Assembly (NCBI GenBank): GCA_003170575.1 | Contig: PMZB01000283.1 | Coordinates: 1-6,947 of the forward strand | Direction: 5' to 3' | Length of the DNA stretch: 6,947 nt | DNA from: Chlamydiia bacterium | Lineage (GTDB): Bacteria; Chlamydiota; Chlamydiia; Chlamydiales; FEN-1388 | Shown here: piece by piece, positions 1 to 6,131 of the stretch | How positions within the stretch are numbered: the first letter of the stretch is position 1 | Layout: each line of letters begins with the position of its first letter | Translations under genes and position numbers: made by a program | Notes under the pieces: model-generated | Database searches by the model: none | What the model was told of the DNA's origin: nothing | What the model saw: the letters and a program-made list of their open reading frames with translations, nothing else

Positions 1-3000
1 GTCACAACCTTGGCTAGTATCTTCGCAAACGCTCATCTTGAAAGAGAGCAAAAAAAAGCATCTTTAGAAGGACGCTCGATCAAGCCCCTGATAGTTTCCC
101 GAAGAAGTACTGTGGAGAAAATCCTGCTGGTTGCGTTGCCCTTTTTAGGCAACGTCATAGTTGGGATACTTGATATCGCAAAAAATGTGATATTCCGAAA
201 CCGCTACAAAGAACTCATGAAAAAAAAAGGGCAAATTCAGGAAGCAAATACCTTCTCGAAACAAGCTGTAGACATTACTTCCACCCCTCTCGTATTTTCT
301 AAATTACTTTTAAAGCCTGATGGAACAATTGATTTTAGGTTAGCACATGACCTGGAAGCCTCTTTTAATCAGCATGACAGCCTTTCTAACGAAATTTTTT
401 CTGTGATTCATCAGCTAGAAAAAGATCCTGATCTTTGCAAAAAACTTCAAGAGTTTCCCTTACCCAAACAAAATTCGTCTTTTGAAAAGGCAGTACGAGC
501 AGGGCTCTCAATTCCCCCTGAAAAAGCCTTGACGCAGCATGATGTCCGTTTAGTATGCTTAAGTTCACTTTTAACGATCCGATCTCAGAAGGCATTGGAT
601 ACGTGTTATGGGGTTTCATGCACCAGCTATGTTAAAAAAACCTCCCTTTCCGTCATGCTCGATGATTTCAAAGAACTCGCCCTTAAAGATTGCATCACAA
701 AACATATTGGCAAAGAGCTTTTTACATTCCCTCTTCAATTTCAGTTTTTTCCTGCGGGAGGAGGAAAAAATTTTGATCCAAACAATCTATCCTCTCTTTT
801 GAAAATACCCGGGATACAGATCGCTTGTCATCTCTTAGGATGCCCTAAAGGTGAAGAAGAAGCTCAGTTGCTAGAAGCAATTGGGCAGACAACTGTGGGA
901 GCATGGGATTTAACCACCGCTCTGAAAAAAATCGCTGAAAAGAACAACATCACACAAGACAAGGTAGACTTAGCACTTTCCTATGTGTATAGCATTGCAC
1001 AACCCCCTCTTCTTCAGCTTGTCGAGAATACCCAAAGAGCTATACTTCGCTACCTAGATCAACAAGTTGAATTTACAAATGAATATAAGGAACAAAAAGA
1101 ACTCATACAGAAGATAAAAGCGTTCCCTAAAGGATCTGTGGACATTACTTCTATCCCTCTCATATTTTCTAAATTACTTCTAAAACCTGATGGAACAATT
1201 GATTTTGGATTTGTTCATAACCTAGAACCAGCGTTTGAGCAAGGAGACAGTGTTACCCACGAAATCTTTTCTGTGCTTCAAAAAATAGAGAAAGGCCCTG
1301 CTCTTTGCAAAAAACTTCAAAATTTTCCTTTGCCTATCAAAGATTCTCCCTTTGAAAAAGCTGTACGAGCAGGCCTTTGCATACCTCCTGACCAGGCCTT
1401 AACACAGCATGACGTCCGTTTATTATGCTTAACTTCACTTTTAACATTGTGGTCTCAAGATAGGCTAGGCAATTGTTTTGCAGTTTCATTTTGCCAGCAT
1501 ATTAAAGAAACCTCGCTACACCAAGTACTCGACAATTTGGAAGAGCTTGCGCGAAGGGGTTGCCTTACTAAAAAGATTGAGGGGAAAGAATGCGATTTCC
1601 CTGCTCTTCTCAAGTTTACGCCAGAAGGAGGTGGGGCTCATTTTGATCCCGCTGACCTCTCCTCACTTGTGAAACTACCTGGAATCAAAATCTCACTTCA
1701 TCTTTTAGGATGCCCTGAAGGGCAAGAAGAAGCCCAATTGCTAGAAGCTATAGGACCAAAAACAGTGGGAACATGGGATTTAACGTCTGCAATGAAAAAG
1801 ATCGCTACTAAAAACAATATCGCCAAAGATATAGTAGAACAAGCACTTTCCTATGTTTACAGCATTGCTCATCCCCCGCTTCTTCAACTTATCGAAAACG
1901 GGGTTACAAGCATGTTTTTTCCCCCTTTCACTGTACCGGTTAAAAATCCCATACAGCAAAGAAAGCTTCTTACGTTTGCAATCATTCAATTACTTCGCAC
2001 CAAAGCTGAAGAACTTAAAAAAAGTTTCGAAGAAAAAGGGCAAGAACATCCTTTCAATGAAATGGAAAAAGAACTAAAGCAACTCTTCCCTACACATATA
2101 CAACCAGCAGGTTTAGATTTTACAGGTCTTGAGCGGGTAATAGATCCACATTTTTTGGAAATGCTGCTTGCCACTGATCAGATTCGTCAAAAAGGCATAG
2201 CAACACCTTACTTTGAACCTTTATCTTGTATTCGCATGGCCTCTATTCCGCCTCCCTCGCGCAAAGAATCTGATGTGCATTTAGTCCTTTGTGAAAAAAC
2301 GAAGGATGGCTTTGCCGTTTCGGATAGAGCTGCATTGGGAAAAGTTTTGCAAAAGTCTTTTCTCGGTATTATGTCTCATATCTGTGATGGAATGCACTCC
2401 CCTGTTCCTCCAGACAAAATAAGGATATGGCAAGAGCAGCTTCTGGCCGATCCTCAATTCGCGCCAGAACAACTGGTTCAGGCTTTTCAAGAAGACGTTC
2501 AAATATTTGGTGAAATGACACATATCCCAACTTCCCTTTTTGAACGAGAAGGAGCTTTTCATTCAATCATTCGCATAGGTTCAATGAAAGATCTGAAAGG
2601 GACTATAATATCCAATCACCCAAACCTCTCAGAAATATATTTTACCAATCAAGAATTTTCAGACCAGAACGTCTCATGCGATTTAAAAGAAGAGAATATT
2701 ATCAGCTTAATGAACCTGCTTAAAATGCATGGCTCCCATGTCAGTAGTCTTCCAGCTTATTCAGAAAGTCATTGCTTCCGAATGCTCCCCAACCACTTTT
2801 CTGTAGCTAACTTTTCGCCAGATACATTACAAAACATCAAAGAAAAAATGACAACTCTCTTTGCTCAACCTCTGTCTTCTTTTCCTGCCTGGAAAAAGGA
2901 ACTCACAACTCTAGCACAAAGTTTACTTACCAAGAAAACCAGAACAACCTATGAACAAGAAATGGAAACTTTTCTCAACTCCCTGGAACAAGACACCTGG

Positions 3001-3789
3001 GAAACAGCTCTCCAAAAGCTGAAAACCTGGGTAGAACAAAAAAATAGTATTCCCATATCAGAAGATGATCTTGTTAGTAAAATAAGGGCAAATCTTTTTC
3101 CGCAACCCCTCCCGTCTTCAACTCATTTGAGAAGGCTACTCAAATCTCAGCTAAACACCTTGCTTCCGCAGGAAACTATACGAACCTTGGAATCATCTGA
3201 ATTAAATGCTCTTCAAGACTCTCTTGAAAACGACACCTGGGAAACAGCTGCTCCAAAACTGAAAACCTGGATAGACCAAAAGAAGGGCATTCCTCTATCG
3301 GAAGATGAGTTTGCTGCATCAATAAGGACAACTCTCTTTTCACAATTCATCTTTTCTTTTCCTGCCTGGAAAAAGCTCCTCACATCTCATGTAAATACCT
3401 TGCTCCCAGAGAAAACTATACGAACCTTGAAACCATATGAATTGGACAGTTTTCTAGATTCTCTCAAAAATGATACCTGGGAAACAGGACTACAAAAGCT
3501 GAAAACCTGGATAGACCAAAAGAAAAGCATTCCTATATCTGAAGATGATCTTGCTGAAGTTATAATGACCTGTTGTGCCACCAATGAGACGCTGCTCCAC
3601 TTTGCCGACACCAATTGGTTTATGCCAAATGAGAGAGGAGGAATTACAAAACTGCATTATGCCATTGGATTTAATCCTCGGGATAAGAAATGGAAGGTCT
3701 TCATAGTCCCAGATATACCTGACGATTCATGCTCCGTAGTGATTGAGCAGTTTAAGTCTCTTACCATAACTGTTCCAAAAACAAGTTGA
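1..3789 (+). CDS. Giant repeat-containing protein of unknown function (5' end open)
   Basis: I do not recognise this protein. The frame is open from the left edge to a TGA at 3787. The first usable start in the window is a TTG at 10, giving 1259 residues, but no Shine-Dalgarno is visible in the nine bases before it and no stop precedes it, so the true start may lie upstream. Counting from the TTG, the order is: a basic N-terminus; a hydrophobic segment at about 38-62; two tandem 254-residue modules at 87-340 and 377-630; an unrecognised region at about 631-949 with a Lys/Glu-rich, probably helical stretch near 660-690; three repeats of about 80 residues at 950-1188; and a tail with an FADTNW motif near 1198-1203 and an HYAIGFNP stretch at 1216-1223. 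No catalytic signature is convincing. Size, internal duplication and a single N-terminal hydrophobic segment resemble the large lineage-specific and candidate effector proteins of chlamydia-related bacteria; that comparison is inference. That the ORF is coding is near certain, since the repeats are conserved at the protein level. Confidence 0.93.
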   Translation, partial: VTTLASIFANAHLEREQKKASLEGRSIKPLIVSRRSTVEKILLVALPFLGNVIVGILDIAKNVIFRNRYKELMKKKGQIQEANTFSKQAVDITSTPLVFSKLLLKPDGTIDFRLAHDLEASFNQHDSLSNEIFSVIHQLEKDPDLCKKLQEFPLPKQNSSFEKAVRAGLSIPPEKALTQHDVRLVCLSSLLTIRSQKALDTCYGVSCTSYVKKTSLSVMLDDFKELALKDCITKHIGKELFTFPLQFQFFPAGGGKNFDPNNLSSLLKIPGIQIACHLLGCPKGEEEAQLLEAIGQTTVGAWDLTTALKKIAEKNNITQDKVDLALSYVYSIAQPPLLQLVENTQRAILRYLDQQVEFTNEYKEQKELIQKIKAFPKGSVDITSIPLIFSKLLLKPDGTIDFGFVHNLEPAFEQGDSVTHEIFSVLQKIEKGPALCKKLQNFPLPIKDSPFEKAVRAGLCIPPDQALTQHDVRLLCLTSLLTLWSQDRLGNCFAVSFCQHIKETSLHQVLDNLEELARRGCLTKKIEGKECDFPALLKFTPEGGGAHFDPADLSSLVKLPGIKISLHLLGCPEGQEEAQLLEAIGPKTVGTWDLTSAMKKIATKNNIAKDIVEQALSYVYSIAHPPLLQLIENGVTSMFFPPFTVPVKNPIQQRKLLTFAIIQLLRTKAEELKKSFEEKGQEHPFNEMEKELKQLFPTHIQPAGLDFTGLERVIDPHFLEMLLATDQIRQKGIATPYFEPLSCIRMASIPPPSRKESDVHLVLCEKTKDGFAVSDRAALGKVLQKSFLGIMSHICDGMHSPVPPDKIRIWQEQLLADPQFAPEQLVQAFQEDVQIFGEMTHIPTSLFEREGAFHSIIRIGSMKDLKGTIISNHPNLSEIYFTNQEFSDQNVSCDLKEENIISLMNLLKMHGSHVSSLPAYSESHCFRMLPNHFSVANFSPDTLQNIKEKMTTLFAQPLSSFPAWKKELTTLAQSLLTKKTRTTYEQEMETFLNSLEQDTWETALQKLKTWVEQKNSIPISEDDLVSKIRANLFPQPLPSSTHLRRLLKSQLNTLLPQETIRTLESSELNALQDSLENDTWETAAPKLKTWIDQKKGIPLSEDEFAASIRTTLFSQFIFSFPAWKKLLTSHVNTLLPEKTIRTLKPYELDSFLDSLKNDTWETGLQKLKTWIDQKKSIPISEDDLAEVIMTCCATNETLLHFADTNWFMPNERGGITKLHYAIGFNPRDKKWKVFIVPDIPDDSCSVVIEQFKSLTITVPKTS
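268..1029 (+). repeat. Tandem module A, 254 residues
   Basis: First copy of an in-frame duplication inside the giant protein (residues 87-340). It aligns without gaps to the copy exactly 870 bp downstream; I count 164 identical residues of 254 (about 65%). The best conserved blocks are KLLLKPDGTIDF, FEKAVRAGL-IPP, ALTQHDVRL, PGI-I--HLLGCP, EEAQLLEAIG and ALSYVYSIA-PPLLQL. The least conserved stretch is roughly module residues 110-160. Several Cys, the GGG turn before FDP and the HLLGCP motif are kept, pointing to a folded domain rather than a low-complexity repeat. I cannot assign it to a known domain family. Confidence 0.9.
1138..1899 (+). repeat. Tandem module B, 254 residues
   Basis: Second copy of the same module (residues 377-630). 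A 36-residue linker, rich in Gln, Lys and Glu and probably helical, separates it from module A. The opening bases of both copies are much more alike than the rest: only about six differences in the first 66 bp. This suggests local gene conversion or stronger constraint there. The absence of net insertions or deletions over 762 bp fits selection for a fixed fold. Confidence 0.9.
2857..3093 (+). repeat. C-terminal repeat R1 (79 residues)
   Basis: First of three tandem repeats near the C-terminus of the giant protein (residues 950-1028). It begins LFAQPLSSFPAWKK and contains DTWETALQKLKTW, then SIPISEDDL. It is one codon shorter than R2 and R3. Its SFPAWKK segment matches R3 at DNA level (22 identical bases at 2877-2898 and 3354-3375), while R2 is different there. 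The unit is probably helical; its function is unknown. Confidence 0.88.
3094..3333 (+). repeat. C-terminal repeat R2 (80 residues)
   Basis: Second repeat (residues 1029-1108). It begins LFPQPLPSSTHLRR, so it lacks the SFPAWKK motif of R1 and R3. Its middle (LLPQETIRTL) and its DTWETAAPKLKTWIDQKK segment match R3 closely. Two runs of 17 and 26 identical bases are shared with R3 (3173-3189 with 3413-3429, and 3259-3284 with 3499-3524). Confidence 0.88.
3334..3573 (+). repeat. C-terminal repeat R3 (80 residues)
   Basis: Third repeat (residues 1109-1188). Its front resembles R1 (FSFPAWKK) and its middle and KLKTWIDQKK segment resemble R2, so it looks like a mosaic. After it the protein leaves the repeat pattern and enters the short tail starting CCATNETLLHFADTNW. 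Confidence 0.88.
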
Positions 3790-3842
3790 AACCTTGCTTA
3801 AAATAATATCTTAGCGTGCACTAAAAGGATGCAACATATTTT

Positions 3843-3871
3843 TTGACTTGTGTTTTTTTTGGTAACATTGT
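3843..3871 (+). promoter_or_regulatory. Weak candidate promoter upstream of speD
   Basis: TTGACT at 3843-3848 matches five of six bases of a sigma70-type -35 box. At 17 bases spacing the -10 position is only CATTGT (3866-3871), a poor match. A better -10 hexamer, TATAAA at 3912-3917, has no good -35 partner and sits inside the hairpin. The region probably carries the speD promoter, but I cannot say which boxes are used. Confidence 0.22.
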
Positions 3872-3886
3872 ATGAGAGATGGCTTT

Positions 3887-3929
3887 CACCTTAAAAAAAC
3901 CGTAGTTGATCTATAAAGGTTTTTTGGTG
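3887..3929 (+). terminator. Hairpin between giant gene and speD: terminator or leader structure
   Basis: An outer CACC (3887-3890) pairs with GGTG (3926-3929), and AAAAAACC (3894-3901) pairs with GGTTTTTT (3918-3925). A three-base bulge (TTA) lies on the 5' side, and the 16-base loop can form a further TAG/CTA pairing. A run of seven T follows at 3939-3945. This could end transcription of the giant gene about 100 bases after its stop, or be a structured leader of speD. The stem has little GC, so stability is doubtful. Confidence 0.3.
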
Positions 3930-3952
3930 TAAATCAAGTTTTTTTGCGGCGC

Positions 3953-3958
3953 AAGGAG
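3953..3958 (+). promoter_or_regulatory. Shine-Dalgarno that sets the speD start
   Basis: AAGGAG lies nine bases before the ATG at 3968. It overlaps the region downstream of an in-frame TTG at 3944, which would otherwise add eight residues (MRRKETSK). The site favours ATG 3968 as the true start, and that start also gives a cleaner signal-peptide n-region. Confidence 0.8.
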
Positions 3959-3967
3959 ACAAGCAAG

Positions 3968-4036
3968 ATGAAATATACGAAAGCCTGGATTTTTGTATTG
4001 GTCCTTTGTTTCTTTTCATTTAGGGGAGGACAGGGG
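3968..4036 (+). other. Predicted signal peptide of SpeD
   Basis: This covers the first 23 codons: a positively charged start (MKYTK), an uninterrupted hydrophobic stretch WIFVLVLCFFSF, then RGGQG before Ile24. Small residues at -3 and -1 (Gly21, Gly23) would allow signal peptidase I cleavage after Gly23, but Gly-Gln-Gly is not a classic Ala-X-Ala site, so an uncleaved anchor is also possible. The segment lies wholly outside the catalytic domain. Confidence 0.7.
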
Positions 4037-4399
4037 ATATGTACCGAAGGGACAACGTACCAATTTTATGGCCGGCACCTTATGGCCCAGTACTATGACT
4101 GCGATCCTACTGCACTCGGAAATCCCAAGAGGATCGGTGAAGTAATGACAGCAGCTGCTGTTGCTTCAGGAGCACACATCATAAAATCTATGGATTATAT
4201 ATTTGAGCCTAATGGCTACAGTATGATCCTTCTCTTGTCAGAAAGCCATGCCAGCATCCACACTTACCCAGAGCATAATGCGTGCTTTATCGACTATTTC
4301 ACGTGCGGCCACCACTCTTCTCCTGAAAAGTTTGATGCACTGATGCGCGCCTACCTACTCCCCAAAAAATGGAAAAGCGCAGTACAGGAAAGAGAGTAA
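3968..4399 (+). CDS. speD: S-adenosylmethionine decarboxylase proenzyme with N-terminal signal/anchor
   Basis: This encodes a 143-residue proenzyme of the bacterial/archaeal (class 1B) AdoMet decarboxylase family. The enzyme converts S-adenosylmethionine to decarboxylated AdoMet, the aminopropyl donor for spermidine. The family self-cleaves before a Ser that becomes the pyruvoyl cofactor. By alignment from memory to the Thermotoga maritima enzyme: cleavage is between Glu92 and Ser93 (in LSESHASIHTYPE); Ser85 and His98 match the processing residues Ser55 and His68; Cys113 (FTCG) matches the proton donor Cys83; Phe79 and Glu102 match substrate-site Phe49 and Glu72. The catalytic domain starts near Tyr34 (YGRHLMAQYYDCDP). 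Residues 1-33 are extra: Lys2 and Lys5, a hydrophobic core at 6-18, then RGGQG. This looks like a Sec signal peptide or anchor, whereas the family is normally cytoplasmic. No lipobox fits Cys25. No spermidine synthase gene is adjacent. Pyruvoyl arginine or ornithine decarboxylases evolved from this family are an alternative, but the conserved AdoMet-site residues favour AdoMet. Family assignment is very secure; location is inferred. Confidence 0.95.
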   Translation: MKYTKAWIFVLVLCFFSFRGGQGICTEGTTYQFYGRHLMAQYYDCDPTALGNPKRIGEVMTAAAVASGAHIIKSMDYIFEPNGYSMILLLSESHASIHTYPEHNACFIDYFTCGHHSSPEKFDALMRAYLLPKKWKSAVQERE

Positions 4400-4427
4400 C
4401 TAAAACGCTACCCAACAAATTTTCTTC

Positions 4428-4457
4428 ATACTTTCCCTCATAGTACGGAAGGAGTAT
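4428..4457 (+). terminator. Hairpin after speD, possible terminator
   Basis: ATACTTTCC (4428-4436) pairs with GGAA (4447-4450) and AGTAT (4453-4457), leaving a two-base GG bulge on the 3' side and a 10-base loop. The following bases, ATTCTTTATTCTCT, are T-rich without a clean T run. It starts 28 bases after the speD stop, so it may end that transcript. The 3' arm also contains a TATATT hexamer (4455-4460) that could serve as a -10 box for the next gene, with only a weak -35 (TTTCCC at 4432). Confidence 0.3.
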
Positions 4458-4498
4458 ATTCTTTATTCTCTGGCCTAATTAAAAAAATATATCGACAT

Positions 4499-4502
4499 GA
4501 GG
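4499..4502 (+). promoter_or_regulatory. Shine-Dalgarno for the 512-residue protein
   Basis: GAGG lies seven bases before the ATG at 4510 and supports that start. There is no competing in-frame start with a better site nearby. Confidence 0.6.
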
Positions 4503-4509
4503 TTTAATT

Positions 4510-6048
4510 ATGAATGAAGCAGAGTTCCCTCCCAGAGAACTGTATGGAAGCAATTTTCATCAGTTTAGCCAGCACAACGAGTATGCTGAGGAGCTTTTTA
4601 AGGAAGGCCAGATTTATCCTGATGGCGCCCTTCCTAATAAGTTGATCAAGATGCCTCTACGTTGGAGGTATGGTAATGCCACCTTAGAGTCTTTTAGAAA
4701 GGTTCATGCTTCCACCGGATGGTTAGGAAGAAAAATTGTGGCAATTCCTTTGGCTGCACTTGACACCATAAGATCTCTTGCTCACTTGATTTTCATCCTA
4801 GTTTTCCCTATTTTTTCCTCTTTTGATGCAATGGGGATTGCTATTAGGAAGAAAGCTTTGTTGTATACGTCTTTACGGTATCTTTGCTCGGCAGGAAGCA
4901 GACTTGCAACGCTTGTCAATGACGTATGGGGCTCTTATTTAGTACAAGAGGCTTCGTTCCAGAGCTATTATTATAATTGTTGTGCAATGCAGTTAACCGA
5001 TTCCTTCACTATCCCATCTTCCCTCTTCCTCCAACCCCCAACTTTATTCCGGTTGCGTAATGCTACACAAAAGAAAAAGAGGCAAATTATCGAACAATAT
5101 ACATTAACGAACTATATCAAAGCATTCGATTCTGTCCCAGGAGGCTTCTGGGAGGTACTGAAGAAGGCTGATAAGGAGATGTTAAAGCAGTTCACCGTGC
5201 AAAGTCTCAAAGAAAGCAGGCTTCCGACATTACTTCGAGGAGAATTTTTTGAGATTCCGATATATTTGCGCACTCTTCAGGAGCTTGAATCAGTTTCTAT
5301 CGATGAGGTAAGGTGCATGCTAAACAGTAACGATGTGCCTCAAGATGCTGTTGCCAGACTTCGCGAGCGGTTGCTGCAGCACGAGCCTGAACCTTCCGAT
5401 GAGAAATGGGATCCAATTGAGACCGTGCCTTTTAGCAGGTTTCTTCGGCTCCCGTCAAGTTTCTTAAATGAGCATGCTTCTTCAATTCCTTCGTGGATCT
5501 ACTCCTACCTATCCCCAAAACAAGCACGAGAAATCGATCTTCAAAAGCTTTCTTTTGAGCAGATCTATCGTTTCATTTATTTCACCACAGAAGAATTCGA
5601 AGAAAAAGTAAGGCGAATTCCTTACTCATGGCTCAATCAGAATATGAAATGGATACGTGATTATCAGTGGAAAAAGTGCTCTGATGATCAAATCACTCAC
5701 CTTGACCTTACTGTAGCTACTCCCACTGATCTAATGAATATTTTCTCTGGACTTAGTTATTTGGAAAGTGATTTGGAAAACGACAAACATCGGTTTTCCT
5801 TACTCTCTCCGGCCACGGTAAATGCCAATCTTAGTAAATTTGATGAGTTTAATTTTGATTTATTAACTCAGGAGCAGTGGGCTGTCCTTGATACAAAAGA
5901 GGTGACTAAAACGATTTTCTGCATGATGTTTTCGATTCCGGACTTCTCAAAGGCTATGCGTCGATTTGAACAGCTATCCCCAGCCCAACAAGATGATCTA
6001 AAAGCACGTTTTGGAGATGAATGGATAATTCAGCACATAACAAAATGA
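4510..6048 (+). CDS. Unrecognised protein with membrane segment and degenerate repeats
   Basis: A 512-residue protein I cannot name. Residues 1-70 are polar and aromatic-rich. Residues 76-112 are strongly hydrophobic, interrupted only by Asp85, Arg88 and His92, and could form a membrane hairpin or one membrane segment around 91-110. Residues 113-165 are mixed, with several Tyr and Cys. From about 190 onward the protein is soluble, apparently all-helical and full of charged residues, and it is paralogous to the next gene. A loose motif recurs: LSPKQAREIDL (334-344), CSDDQITHLDL (390-400), LTQEQWAVLD (452-461) and LSPAQQDDL (489-497). This suggests a degenerate helical repeat scaffold. It lies 110 bases after speD, probably on its own promoter, and 83 bases before its shorter relative. 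A bilobed hydrophobic N-terminus on a soluble body is typical of chlamydial Inc-type and other host-directed membrane proteins, but this is suggestive only. Coding status is secure; function is unknown. Confidence 0.92.
   Translation: MNEAEFPPRELYGSNFHQFSQHNEYAEELFKEGQIYPDGALPNKLIKMPLRWRYGNATLESFRKVHASTGWLGRKIVAIPLAALDTIRSLAHLIFILVFPIFSSFDAMGIAIRKKALLYTSLRYLCSAGSRLATLVNDVWGSYLVQEASFQSYYYNCCAMQLTDSFTIPSSLFLQPPTLFRLRNATQKKKRQIIEQYTLTNYIKAFDSVPGGFWEVLKKADKEMLKQFTVQSLKESRLPTLLRGEFFEIPIYLRTLQELESVSIDEVRCMLNSNDVPQDAVARLRERLLQHEPEPSDEKWDPIETVPFSRFLRLPSSFLNEHASSIPSWIYSYLSPKQAREIDLQKLSFEQIYRFIYFTTEEFEEKVRRIPYSWLNQNMKWIRDYQWKKCSDDQITHLDLTVATPTDLMNIFSGLSYLESDLENDKHRFSLLSPATVNANLSKFDEFNFDLLTQEQWAVLDTKEVTKTIFCMMFSIPDFSKAMRRFEQLSPAQQDDLKARFGDEWIIQHITK
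5077..5721 (+). repeat. Paralogous region, copy 1 (in the 512-residue protein)
   Basis: Residues 190-404 align with residues 53-267 of the next gene product. Landmarks shared by both are FW--LKKAD-EMLK-FTV--LK, FLR--SFLNEHA-SIP, LSP-QA--IDL-KL, RR-P-S-L and CSD-QI-HLDL--AT. Over the roughly 97-residue core starting at Phe308 I count about half the positions identical, with one gap. Confidence 0.88.
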
Positions 6049-6068
6049 GTTATGAAACTATCGACTAA

Positions 6069-6098
6069 TTGATGTAAAATAGAGCGGTTCGCGATAAC
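6069..6098 (+). promoter_or_regulatory. Candidate promoter for the downstream paralogue
   Basis: TTGATG (6069-6074) and GATAAC (6093-6098) each match four of six consensus bases at a spacing of 18. They end about 34 bases before the ATG at 6132. The -10 overlaps a small inverted repeat, ATAAC-TAC-GTTAT (6094-6106), which could be an operator or chance. The strength of the match is modest. Confidence 0.33.
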
Positions 6099-6120
6099 TA
6101 CGTTATTAACTTACTTTTTT

Positions 6121-6125
6121 AGGAG
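6121..6125 (+). promoter_or_regulatory. Shine-Dalgarno for the downstream paralogue
   Basis: AGGAG, preceded by a T run, lies six bases before the ATG at 6132 and fixes the start of this right-truncated gene. Confidence 0.75.
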
Positions 6126-6131
6126 TGTAAT

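Noticed and set aside
386..619. Minus-strand ORF within the giant gene.
   Set aside because: It is antisense to a strongly conserved protein module, has no ribosome site, and its product is unlike any family I know.
2281..2566. Two overlapping minus-strand ORFs in different frames inside the giant gene.
   Set aside because: They overlap each other and a secure + strand coding region, and look like chance open frames.
3872..3916. Fourteen-codon ORF (MRDGFHLKKTVVDL) just upstream of speD, a possible regulatory leader peptide.
   Set aside because: It has no Shine-Dalgarno, and its sequence is dictated largely by the A-rich hairpin arm. Such mini-ORFs are expected by chance.
3944..3967. Alternative TTG start of speD adding MRRKETSK.
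   Set aside because: The AAGGAG site lies downstream of this TTG and is ideally spaced for the ATG at 3968.
6094..6106. Inverted repeat ATAAC-TAC-GTTAT as a distinct operator.
   Set aside because: A five-base arm is too short to claim a regulator site; it is mentioned only with the candidate promoter.
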